Assembly (NCBI GenBank): GCA_947626155.1
Contig: CANQRC010000005.1
Coordinates: 1 to 35,968, forward strand
Reading direction: 5' to 3'
Source: an uncultured Clostridia bacterium
GTDB taxonomy: Bacteria > Bacillota > Clostridia > Christensenellales > UBA1242
DNA length: 35,968 bases
Position numbers and translations under genes: made by a program. Below the pieces are notes generated by a model. The model saw only the letters and a list, made by a program, of their open reading frames with translations. It had not been told where the DNA came from and did not search any database. Positions 7,104-14,528 of the stretch are shown here, one piece after another; the stretch's first letter is position 1; each line of letters starts with the position of its first letter.

Positions 7104-8908
7104 TTATTGTCCTCGTCAAGTTTCAAAATGCTCATGAACGCCTCGGACGGAATTTCAACCGTGCCAATTTTGCGCATCTTCTTCTTTCCCTCTTTTTGTT
7201 TTTCAAGAAGTTTTCTTTTGCGCGTAATATCGCCGCCATAACACTTTGCCAAAACATCTTTTCTCATTGCGGAAATGGTTTCGCGCGCAATAATTTTGTT
7301 TCCAATGCACGCCTGAATTGGCACTTCAAAAAGTTGGCGCGGAATAATTTTTTTCAGCCTTTCAGCAAGTTCTCTGCCGCGACTGTAGGCCTTGTCTTTG
7401 TGAACAATAAGCGAAAGAGCGTCACATTTTTCGCCGTTCAACAAAAGGTCAACCCTCACAAGGTCAGCCACCTCAAAGCCGTCAAGCTCATAGTCAAAAC
7501 TTGCGTAGCCTTTCGTGCGCGACTTCAAACTGTCAAAAAAGTCATAAATAATCTCGCCCAGCGGCAAAATGTATTTCAGTTCCACTCTGCTTTTGTCAAG
7601 ATATTGCATATCCTTAAAAGTGCCGCGCTTATCTTGGCAAAGCTCCATAATTGTGCCAACATATTCCGGCGGCGTGAAAACATTCACCCTCACAATTGGC
7701 TCTTCAATTCGTGAAATTTCCACGGCAGGCGGCAAATTGGATGGATTTGAAATTTCCAGCATCTCACCGTTTGTTTTGAAGACATGATAACTCACGCTTG
7801 GCGCGGTTGTGATGATGTCGAGGTCGAATTCTCGCTCCAACCTCTCGGTTATAATTTCAAGGTGCAAAAGCCCCAAAAAGCCGCATCTAAATCCAAATCC
7901 AAGCGCTGACGAAACCTCGGCGGAAAACTGCAAACTTGCATCATTTAGTTTAAGTTTTTCAAGCGCATCTTTAAGGTCGTTGTATTTTGCGCCGTCAACA
8001 GTGAAAATTCCGCAAAAGACAACCGGTTGAACCTCTTTGTAGCCCTCAAGAGGTTTTTCAATTGGCTCTTCCGCACTTGTGACGGTGTCGCCAACTTTAA
8101 CGTCGGCAATGGTCTTGATTGATGCGGCAATGTAGCCAACGTCTCCCGCTGACAAAACCTCGGTTGGCTTTGTGTTTGGCACAAAGATTCCAACTTCGGT
8201 CACCTCAAAGGTTTTGCCCGTTTGCATAAACAAAATCTTGTCTCCTGCCCTAACGCTTCCGTCAAAAACCCTAATCAAACAAATTGCGCCCTTAAAATTG
8301 TCATAGTGGCTGTCAAAAATGAGGGCTTTTAGCGGCTTGTTTTCGTCGCCCTCGGGATGTGGAATGTCTCTTATAATTGCCCTGAGAACATCCTCAACAT
8401 TTGTCCCCTCTTTGGCGGAAATGCATGGACAATTTTTTGCGTCAAGCCCAATCACCTGCTCAATTTCGGCTTTTGCCTCGTCAATTTGGGCTGATGGAAG
8501 GTCAATTTTGTTTATTACAGGCACAATTTCCAAGTTGTTGTCCAACGCAAGATAGGTGTTTGCAAGCGTCTGCGCCTCAACGCCCTGTGTGGCGTCAACA
8601 AGCAGCAGCGCCCCCTCACACGCGGCAAGAGAACGCGAAACTTCATAAGTGAAGTCCACGTGACCCGGCGTGTCAATCAAGTTCAAAGTGTATTCCTTGC
8701 CCTCAAACTCATAAATCAGCCTTGTTGACGCAAGTTTGATTGTTATGCCCTTCTCCCTTTCAAGCTCCATGCTGTCCAAAATTTGGCTTTGCATATCTCG
8801 CTTAGAGACAGTTCCGGTCAGTTCAATAAGCCTGTCCGCAAGCGTGCTTTTGCCGTGGTCTATGTGCGCAATAATGCAAAAATTTCTTATAAGTGATAAA
8901 TCTTTCAT
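7100..8908 (-). CDS. lepA: Elongation factor 4 (LepA) GTPase
   Basis: 602 residues from the chosen start. Translational GTPase that acts on stalled or maturing ribosomes. Motifs: AHIDHGKSTLADRLIE (P-loop), DTPGHVDF, NKIDLP, followed by EF-G-like domains and the LepA-specific C-terminal part CYGGDITRKRKLLEKQKEGKKKMR. I use the ATG at 8908 (MKDLSLIRNFCIIAHIDHG) because it fits the family start and has an AGAGGA box 5 nt upstream; an open frame continues 15 codons further but has no support. Confidence 0.96.
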   Translation of the reverse strand: MKDLSLIRNFCIIAHIDHGKSTLADRLIELTGTVSKRDMQSQILDSMELEREKGITIKLASTRLIYEFEGKEYTLNLIDTPGHVDFTYEVSRSLAACEGALLLVDATQGVEAQTLANTYLALDNNLEIVPVINKIDLPSAQIDEAKAEIEQVIGLDAKNCPCISAKEGTNVEDVLRAIIRDIPHPEGDENKPLKALIFDSHYDNFKGAICLIRVFDGSVRAGDKILFMQTGKTFEVTEVGIFVPNTKPTEVLSAGDVGYIAASIKTIADVKVGDTVTSAEEPIEKPLEGYKEVQPVVFCGIFTVDGAKYNDLKDALEKLKLNDASLQFSAEVSSALGFGFRCGFLGLLHLEIITERLEREFDLDIITTAPSVSYHVFKTNGEMLEISNPSNLPPAVEISRIEEPIVRVNVFTPPEYVGTIMELCQDKRGTFKDMQYLDKSRVELKYILPLGEIIYDFFDSLKSRTKGYASFDYELDGFEVADLVRVDLLLNGEKCDALSLIVHKDKAYSRGRELAERLKKIIPRQLFEVPIQACIGNKIIARETISAMRKDVLAKCYGGDITRKRKLLEKQKEGKKKMRKIGTVEIPSEAFMSILKLDEDNK

Positions 8909-8961
8909 TGTTCCTCTTATATAATAATACAACATTTTTGGATGTTTTAGCAAGAAAAAGT

Positions 8962-8990
8962 TTGTGTTTTATTTTGAAATTTGCTATCAT
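8962..8990 (+). promoter_or_regulatory. Promoter of the thymidine-kinase-like gene
   Basis: TTGTGT (8962-8967) and TATCAT (8985-8990) are 17 bp apart, placing the transcription start about 17 nt before the ATG at 9014. It lies in the divergent gap between lepA and this gene. Confidence 0.55.
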
Positions 8991-9013
8991 ATTAAAGTTA
9001 GGAGGTTTTTGTC

Positions 9014-9934
9014 ATGCTAACTTACAGATTTTACACAATGTCAACGCCAAGAATAGAGCATTCGCTTGATTTCAGGGCGGACGAAATAAAAAAGGGAAAG
9101 TGCGTCATGTTTGTAAAAAGCGAGGTTGACACCCGAAGCCAAAACGTTCCAACCCACAAAAACTGCCCCGTTTGCGTTGTTAGAAAAAGCGAAAACCTTT
9201 TGGAACTTTTTTATTATGAACACAAAAAACACCCGCTTGATTTGGTTGTGGTTGACGAGTGCCAATTTTTAACCACAAAACAAGTGGACGCGGTCAGAGA
9301 AATTGCTGAGGTTGTGCCCGTTTATGCTTTTGGGCTGAAAACAAACTTCAAAGGTCAACTTTTTGAGGGCAGCAAACGCTTTTTGGAGCTTTCGGACAAG
9401 GTGGAACAACTTATCACAAAATGTCAGTGTGGCAAAAACGCAATTTTAAATGGTAGGTTCGACAAGGGCTTTTTGGAAATTGAGGGCGAAGAAATTGTCC
9501 TGAAAAATGAGATGTATAAGGGCCTGTGCTACTCCTGCTACAAAAAAGAGCAGAGGCGCGCGCTGATCAACCGAGAAACTGAAAAATATATCAAAGTTTT
9601 CAAAGATATGAAAACTGCCGGCGTTTGGTCAACTGACACGGCACGCGACAGCATGGTTGTAGAGCGCCCTTTTGTGATTTACAATGACGAAACAAAAGAA
9701 TTTATGAAAAGTTTTGATGATTTTAAGATTGAAAACTCAGAAAACACCTTGGTTATTGAGGATAATATAAATTTCTTGAAAAAAATCAAAATCTCCGACA
9801 AGGACAGCGACTTTTTGTTGACGCTAATAAATTGCGTCTTCAAAATGGAGTCGAACAAGCCAGGAATGCTTAAAACCGTGATTGAAAGCGGCATGATGCT
9901 AAAATGGCTTAAACAAATAAAGAAAACGCTATAA
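9014..9934 (+). CDS. Thymidine kinase-like protein lacking the P-loop, with a C-terminal extension
   Basis: 306 residues. Residues about 78-177 are clearly type II thymidine kinase: VVDECQFLTTKQV (E82 aligns with the catalytic base), VYAFGLKTNFKGQLFEGS (the lasso/dTMP region), and two zinc-type pairs, C137-x-C139 and C172-x2-C175. The N-terminus (LTYRFYTMSTPRIEHSL) aligns with the family's Walker A segment, which normally reads like YxxMNAGKST, but the Gly-Lys-Ser is gone. After the zinc site about 120 residues without recognised similarity follow, where normal kinases stop. The AGGAGG box and promoter suggest expression. No frameshift can restore the motif. It may be a catalytically dead or repurposed homologue; dTMP kinase activity should not be assumed. 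Confidence 0.8.
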   Translation: MLTYRFYTMSTPRIEHSLDFRADEIKKGKCVMFVKSEVDTRSQNVPTHKNCPVCVVRKSENLLELFYYEHKKHPLDLVVVDECQFLTTKQVDAVREIAEVVPVYAFGLKTNFKGQLFEGSKRFLELSDKVEQLITKCQCGKNAILNGRFDKGFLEIEGEEIVLKNEMYKGLCYSCYKKEQRRALINRETEKYIKVFKDMKTAGVWSTDTARDSMVVERPFVIYNDETKEFMKSFDDFKIENSENTLVIEDNINFLKKIKISDKDSDFLLTLINCVFKMESNKPGMLKTVIESGMMLKWLKQIKKTL

Positions 9935-9940
9935 AAATAA

Positions 9941-9970
9941 AAAACATTGTTAAATGGTTTTATTTTTTTG
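9941..9970. terminator. Weak bidirectional terminator between convergent genes
   Basis: An imperfect hairpin (AAAACATT / AAATGGTTTT around loop GTT) is followed by a T-run on the plus strand and preceded by an A-run. It lies between the stops of the kinase-like gene and the 277-residue gene and overlaps the latter's stop. Confidence 0.4.
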
Positions 9971-10793
9971 ACTTAGATTTTGCTTTTTCTTTCTCTTCCC
10001 TAACCGAAGCATATTCAATCACTTCCAAAGCCCCTGCATAACGCGTTGATTTTGGAATTTCTACATCTTCGTTATATTCCAAGCCCTTTCTCATTGCATT
10101 TAGTTCATATTCATATTTCACGCGCTGCTGCTTCATTCGGGCAATAATCATAAGCATATCAGTGTCAAACTCACTTCCCAAAGCAACCAACTGCGACTTC
10201 AACAATTCAATTTTATTTTCCAAATTCAAACGCTGTTTTAAAAATGTTTTTGGGTCAACCAAATCTTTAAGCAAACTTTTATACTCTTTTCTAACCTTTC
10301 CAAGTTCAATAGCCTTTTGGAAAAAAGCGTCATAAGGTGTTTTTTGATTGTATGTTTTTTGGATTATGTCCAAAAGTGTTTGCTCATAAGCAAGCAAATC
10401 TTTGTTGACTTTTTTTGTTTTTCTTTGCATTTTCAAAACGGCAAGTTCTTGAGCGGTCAAGCCCATCCTTACAACCTCAAAGTTGCCGCCATTTTTGATA
10501 AACTCATTGAAAAAAGATATGCACGCTTTTTTGTTTCTCTCCACTTCGTCCTTTTTAAGTTCGTCAACATGGGAAGCCACAAAAAGCGCCAAAATATTGT
10601 AAGGATTAGAGAAAAACCTCATTGAAATATCTCTTGCGTCCTCAACGCTGTAAAAACAACTTAGCATATCTCTGTTCACAAAAAGACTCTCATTTTCAGG
10701 TTTATAAATTTCCGCCTCTTCCATGAATTTGATATAGTTGGCATTTGTTTCAACTTCAATATCCTTGTTTGGATAAAGTTTATAATATTCCAT
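9960..10793 (-). CDS. Conserved-type hypothetical protein, helical, basic C-terminus
   Basis: 277 residues that I do not recognise. It is soluble in appearance, without signal peptide or membrane segment. The middle and C-terminal halves are rich in Lys, Glu, Leu and Gln with likely coiled-coil stretches (about residues 110-235), and the end is very basic (EEKEKAKSKSKK). The start has AAGGAG 6 nt upstream. It begins 37 bp after the efp terminator and has no visible promoter of its own, so it probably depends on read-through from efp. No function can be assigned from sequence. Confidence 0.7.
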   Translation of the reverse strand: MEYYKLYPNKDIEVETNANYIKFMEEAEIYKPENESLFVNRDMLSCFYSVEDARDISMRFFSNPYNILALFVASHVDELKKDEVERNKKACISFFNEFIKNGGNFEVVRMGLTAQELAVLKMQRKTKKVNKDLLAYEQTLLDIIQKTYNQKTPYDAFFQKAIELGKVRKEYKSLLKDLVDPKTFLKQRLNLENKIELLKSQLVALGSEFDTDMLMIIARMKQQRVKYEYELNAMRKGLEYNEDVEIPKSTRYAGALEVIEYASVREEKEKAKSKSKK

Positions 10794-10811
10794 CTCTTCT
10801 CCTTAAAAAAT

Positions 10812-10838
10812 AAAAATGACTTAAAGTCATTTATTTTA
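10812..10838 (-). terminator. Terminator/attenuator after efp
   Basis: AAATGACT (10814-10821) and AGTCATTT (10825-10832) form an 8-bp stem with loop TAA. On the minus strand it is followed by TTTATTTTTT. The stem overlaps the efp stop codon. The gene behind it has no promoter, so termination may be partial. Confidence 0.65.
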
Positions 10839-11391
10839 TTTTTTCCATGTAAGAGCCGTCACGCGTGTCAACTCTTATGACGTCGCCAATGTTGACAAAA
10901 AGTGGAACGTTGATTGTGTAGCCTGTGATGAGTTTTGCTGGCTTTTTGGACGCTTTCGAGGTGTCGCCCTGAATTCCTGGCTCTGTGTCAACAACTTCAA
11001 GTTCAACAAAAGTTGGAGGATAAACCGCAAAAGGAACACCCTTATACATATACATTGTTGTTGTCATGTTTTCAATGATGAAGTTGAGCGCGTCAGCAAC
11101 AACGTCCTTGTTAAGTGGCATTTGTTCATAAGTTTCGTTGTCCATGAAATAATAAAGGTCTCCATCATTGTAAAGATAAAGCATTTCTTTCTTTTCAATA
11201 ACTGCGTCTTGGAATTTGTCGGAAGGGTTGAAAGTGTCCTCTCTAACCTGCCCCGTCATAACGTTTTTAATCTTTGCGCGAACAAATGGCGAGCCTTTGC
11301 CTGGCTTAACGTGCATAAACTCAATAACATTATACACATTTCCGTCCATTTCAAAAGTTGTGCCTTTTCTAAAATCACCTGCTGTAACCAT
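10831..11391 (-). CDS. efp: Translation elongation factor P
   Basis: 186 residues, exact family length. EF-P relieves ribosome stalling at polyproline. The N-terminal KOW-like domain has MHVKPGKGSPFVRAKIKN with the lysine at the loop tip that is modified in many bacteria, and the last OB domain carries INVPLFVNIGDVIRVDTRDGSYMEK. A GGAGAT box precedes the ATG. Its own promoter lies inside the end of the upstream TIM-barrel gene (11421-11449). Confidence 0.97.
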   Translation of the reverse strand: MVTAGDFRKGTTFEMDGNVYNVIEFMHVKPGKGSPFVRAKIKNVMTGQVREDTFNPSDKFQDAVIEKKEMLYLYNDGDLYYFMDNETYEQMPLNKDVVADALNFIIENMTTTMYMYKGVPFAVYPPTFVELEVVDTEPGIQGDTSKASKKPAKLITGYTINVPLFVNIGDVIRVDTRDGSYMEKIK

Positions 11392-11420
11392 AAAAATCTC
11401 CTAAAATAAATTTCTGAAGC

Positions 11421-11449
11421 ATTATAACATAAAAAATTTCATATATCAA
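11421..11449 (-). promoter_or_regulatory. Sigma-A promoter of efp
   Basis: TTGATA (11444-11449) and a perfect TATAAT (11421-11426) are 17 bp apart on the minus strand. The -35 box overlaps the stop codon region of the preceding gene. Confidence 0.75.
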
Positions 11450-12324
11450 GCGTTTTTCAAATTTTTCTTATATATGCTTTTCATAATAACACTGTCGCGC
11501 GACTGAGTGCCTGCGCTTTCGCAAATTATGTGGCAATTCAGCCCGCGCTTAACAAGAACATTGCAAAGCGGCTCAAATTCAGGGCCAAAAGTGGTGTCGT
11601 CAAAAGTTAGATGCCTAATTTCGCCCTTTGCGCCATATTCAATTTTGGAAAAATGGATGTGAGCCTTGTCGGTTCGCTCATGCCCAAGTTTTTCCTCGCA
11701 ATAATCAAAAATTCGCTCAAAATCCTCTTCTTTTTTTAGGCTTCCTTGCGTGAGAGCGTTAATATGCCCAAAATCAAAGGTTGGCATAAGCATTCTGGAT
11801 ATTGTGCAAAAGTCAACAACCTCCTTGTAAGTGCCAATTTGCATTTGTTTTCCCATGGTCTCTGGGCAAAGAAACATATTTTCTGGCATCTCTTTTTCAA
11901 GCAGCGGCATACACTCCTCAAACCTTGTTTTTATGAGATTGACCGCATTTTCACGCGTCTCTTTTCCGCATGAGCCGGGGTGAAAAACAAGCCTAGTTGC
12001 GCCAAAATTTTCCAAAAACTTAATCCCCGTTTTTAAATAGCCAACTGATTTTTCATACATCACAGGGTCTGGATTTGCAAAGTTAATAAAATATGGCGCG
12101 TGAACAGACATTTCAATGTTCTGCTCCTTGAAAGCCCTTCCAATCTGCTGAGCCATTTCACTCTTCATGCGGTAGCCCTGCCCAAAACTGTATTCAAAAA
12201 GGTCAAGTCCTCCCTCGAAAAGCCCTTCGCCCTGCTTTTTAAGCCAAGCGGCAGTCTCAAGCGTGGAAGTATGCCCCTCATTATAAAATTGTTCGCTATT
12301 TCCAGATGGCCCAAATAAAACCAT
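11446..12324 (-). CDS. Endonuclease IV-like TIM-barrel protein (AP endonuclease family 2)
   Basis: 292 residues. The xylose isomerase/endonuclease IV barrel is visible through its metal-ligand motifs in order: SVHAPY, VFHPGS, CPETMGK, TFDFGHINA, HIHFSK and CESAGTQ. These match His, His, Glu, Asp/His, His and Glu ligands of endonuclease IV. The Asp-x-His pair of true endonuclease IV is not clear here; the corresponding stretch reads EIRHLTFDD. It may therefore be an AP endonuclease or a sugar-phosphate isomerase-type relative. It lies 8 bp after truB with an AGGAGGGG box, so it is probably the last gene of the nusA operon. Confidence 0.8.
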   Translation of the reverse strand: MVLFGPSGNSEQFYNEGHTSTLETAAWLKKQGEGLFEGGLDLFEYSFGQGYRMKSEMAQQIGRAFKEQNIEMSVHAPYFINFANPDPVMYEKSVGYLKTGIKFLENFGATRLVFHPGSCGKETRENAVNLIKTRFEECMPLLEKEMPENMFLCPETMGKQMQIGTYKEVVDFCTISRMLMPTFDFGHINALTQGSLKKEEDFERIFDYCEEKLGHERTDKAHIHFSKIEYGAKGEIRHLTFDDTTFGPEFEPLCNVLVKRGLNCHIICESAGTQSRDSVIMKSIYKKNLKNA

Positions 12325-12332
12325 AACCCCTC

Positions 12333-13181
12333 CTACATAAGCCTTAAAGTAAGTTTCAAATTTCCGCTTTCAACAACCCCAAGGCCTAAAAATTTTTCAT
12401 TTGAATAAATTTTAAAACGCCCGTTTTGTTTTTCTATTTTCAAAATTTGACCATTCAAAATTTTGGAAGTTTGCTCTTCCGTCAAGAAAATTTTTTCAAA
12501 ATCAAACAAGTCTTCACAAGGAATAAGCTTAAATTTTCCGCTTTTAATCTCTTCAATGGTGTTTGCATCTTTAAGCAAAAATTGTCCACATCTTGTGCGT
12601 AGTATGCAATGCATAATACCATATGTTGATAGTTTCTCCGCCATATCTCTTGCAACTGAGCGGATGTATGTTCCACTTGAACACGAAATTTCAAAAGTGA
12701 AAGTGTTCTTCTTTTCCTTTTTCAAAAGCCTAAAATTTGTTATTTCAACTTCTTTTGGCGAAAGGGAAATTTCCTCGCCAGTCCTCGCCTCTTTGTATGC
12801 CACTTTTCCGTCAACTTTTTTGGCAGAGTAAAGCGGCGGCATTTGAAGATATTTCCCGGTCATCTCTTTGCAGACCCTCAAAACATCTTCCTCTTGAATG
12901 TAGCATTCTTTTGTTCTCAAAACCTTTCCTGACGCGTCCAAGGTGTCGGTCTCAACCCCAAAGACAAAAGTTGTTTGATAGGTTTTGTCCTTTTTAAGAA
13001 AAAAATCAAAAAGCCTTGTCGCACTGTTCACGGTCACCGGCAAAAGCCCCTCGCCTTCAAGGTCAAGCGTGCCAAGGTGTCCACACTTTTTTGCGCCCAA
13101 AACGCGTTTGACAATGTTCACCGCCGTGTTTGACGACATCCCCGCCTTTTTATTTACAAGCACAATTCCACTATTTTGCAT
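12333..13181 (-). CDS. truB: tRNA pseudouridine-55 synthase TruB
   Basis: 282 residues. Catalytic motif region KCGHLGTLDLEGEGLLPV holds the essential Asp, but the usual LDP is LDL. Other motifs: MPPLYSAKKVDGKVAY, SCSSGTYIRSVARDM. TruB makes pseudouridine 55 in the T loop of tRNA. Residues around AEKLSTYGIMHCILRTRCGQF are unusual: the DNA encoding STYGIMHCILRT is a copy of the family B palindromic repeat, yet the length between EKL and the RTR motif equals that of ordinary TruB. It overlaps the nrnA 3' end by 11 bp. ribF, often next to truB, is absent. Confidence 0.92.
   Translation of the reverse strand: MQNSGIVLVNKKAGMSSNTAVNIVKRVLGAKKCGHLGTLDLEGEGLLPVTVNSATRLFDFFLKKDKTYQTTFVFGVETDTLDASGKVLRTKECYIQEEDVLRVCKEMTGKYLQMPPLYSAKKVDGKVAYKEARTGEEISLSPKEVEITNFRLLKKEKKNTFTFEISCSSGTYIRSVARDMAEKLSTYGIMHCILRTRCGQFLLKDANTIEEIKSGKFKLIPCEDLFDFEKIFLTEEQTSKILNGQILKIEKQNGRFKIYSNEKFLGLGVVESGNLKLTLRLM
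12592..12628. repeat. Family B repeat copy embedded in the truB reading frame
   Basis: The 22 bases at 12600-12621 are the exact reverse complement of 2484-2505, and the right flank to 12628 matches the 33103-33121 arm of copy 3 with one mismatch. The segment is in frame and encodes STYGIMHCILRT of TruB. Only one half of the intergenic element is present. Confidence 0.75.
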
Positions 13182-14142
13182 TTACAAGTTCCTTTGCCCA
13201 AATTTGAGCCATTTTTTCAATTTGTTTTGCTGTTCCGTCAACCTCAAATCCTGCGGCGTTATAGTGTCCGCCGCCGTCTCTCTTTTCGGCCACAGCAAAA
13301 GCGTTCAAATTTCTTGTGCGGATGCTGATTTTGTAGTGATTTTTTGTGTATTCAATCGCCAAAAAAGAGCCGTTAACGCCCTCCACCTGCGTTATTTCGC
13401 TGACATACTTTTTCACATCCTCTTTGTCGGCATCAAGTTTTTTGAGGTCGTCAAGCGTGAATAAAACAAGCCCAATTTCGCCGTTTTCAAAGTATTTGAT
13501 TTTTTCAATAAAGGCTTTGTGAACCTCTAGCTGCTTTTTGGTTGTCAGCCTATACATTGCGTCATAAATTTTTTGGACTTCCGCGCCAGAGCCAAGCAAA
13601 AACTGCGCCGTTTGAAGCACATTCACAGACAAATTGTTGTGCAAGAACCTGTCAGTGTCTCCCATAAGCCCCGCCCAAAGATAGTTTGCGCACTTTGGCG
13701 AAATGCAAATATTTTGGCTTCTTGCAATGTCGCAGATAATTTCGCAAGTTGCCGCTTTTTCAGGATGATTTATCATTTTGTCTGACAAAAGTTTTTCGTT
13801 TTTCAAAACATCGTGATGATCCAAAACCAAAATATTTTTCGACTTTGAAATCTCCTCGGCAAAAACGCCATCCATCCTGCTTAAAATGTGAAGGTCGCAG
13901 ATAATCACAAGGTCAAAATCCTTGGCAAAAAAATCTGTTCTCAGCTCTTGCAAAGGGAAAATTTTGTCCAAAAAACCAACAGGGTTTCGCACCGCAAAAA
14001 CATCCGCCTTCGCCCCAAAATTTCGGCAGATTTCGCGCACAGCAAAAGCAGCGCCATAGGCGTCTGGGTCTGGGTTCACATGGCAAAATATGGCAATATT
14101 TTTTGCTTTTTTAATTGCAGAAACAAATTGGTTTTCAGTCAT
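13171..14142 (-). CDS. nrnA: DHH/DHHA1 phosphoesterase, NrnA-type oligoribonuclease / pAp phosphatase
   Basis: 323 residues. DHH superfamily motifs: HVNPDPDAYGAA (metal-binding Asp), DLHIL, LDHHD and the C-terminal DHHA1 motif DGGGHYNAAGFEV. NrnA enzymes degrade nano-RNA and dephosphorylate pAp in the cytoplasm. The position between rbfA and truB is the usual one in Bacillota. It overlaps rbfA by 8 bp and truB by 11 bp. Activity on cyclic dinucleotide products (pApA) is also known in the family and cannot be separated by sequence here. Confidence 0.88.
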   Translation of the reverse strand: MTENQFVSAIKKAKNIAIFCHVNPDPDAYGAAFAVREICRNFGAKADVFAVRNPVGFLDKIFPLQELRTDFFAKDFDLVIICDLHILSRMDGVFAEEISKSKNILVLDHHDVLKNEKLLSDKMINHPEKAATCEIICDIARSQNICISPKCANYLWAGLMGDTDRFLHNNLSVNVLQTAQFLLGSGAEVQKIYDAMYRLTTKKQLEVHKAFIEKIKYFENGEIGLVLFTLDDLKKLDADKEDVKKYVSEITQVEGVNGSFLAIEYTKNHYKISIRTRNLNAFAVAEKRDGGGHYNAAGFEVDGTAKQIEKMAQIWAKELVNAK

Positions 14143-14500
14143 CTTCTCCTTCGTCCTCCTTAGGAATGTTCAAAGTCCTCAAAATTTCCTCAACTCTTAT
14201 TGCGCTTTGAGTGCTTTTGTCAACCACAAAGTTGATTTTTGGCACTTGTGGCATATCAATCAACTTGGCAAGTTCTCTTTTTATGAAGCCCTCGCTTTTT
14301 TGCAAAACTTTTGTCACAATTGAAATGTCGTTCACGTCCAAAACGCTGACCTTTGCCTTGCAATATTTAAAGTCCGGCGAAACAGAAACTTCGGTTATGC
14401 TGACAATTTTGTTCAGCCGTGGGTCGTTCATTTTTGTTCTTATAATTTCGCTTAAAACTCTTTGAATTTCGCTGTTTGCTCTATCAATTCTGTTTGACAT
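14135..14500 (-). CDS. rbfA: Ribosome-binding factor A
   Basis: 121 residues. RbfA binds the 30S neck during maturation. The KH-like fold is seen in RANSEIQRVLSEIIRTKMNDPRL, ITEVSVSPDFKYCKAKVSV and an acidic C-terminal tail (PKEDEGEDD). An AGGAGG box lies 6 nt before the ATG. A weak hairpin (AAAAGGG/CTCTTTT) overlaps the infB stop just upstream and could act as an attenuator, but its T-run is short. Confidence 0.95.
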   Translation of the reverse strand: MSNRIDRANSEIQRVLSEIIRTKMNDPRLNKIVSITEVSVSPDFKYCKAKVSVLDVNDISIVTKVLQKSEGFIKRELAKLIDMPQVPKINFVVDKSTQSAIRVEEILRTLNIPKEDEGEDD

Positions 14501-14528
14501 AGTTTCCTCCTATAAAATTAAAAGAGTG

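Noticed and set aside
9014..9130. Frameshift hiding the missing P-loop of the thymidine-kinase-like gene
   Set aside because: The other two frames over this stretch do not encode a Gly-x-x-x-x-Gly-Lys-Ser motif, and the ribosome binding site matches the annotated ATG.
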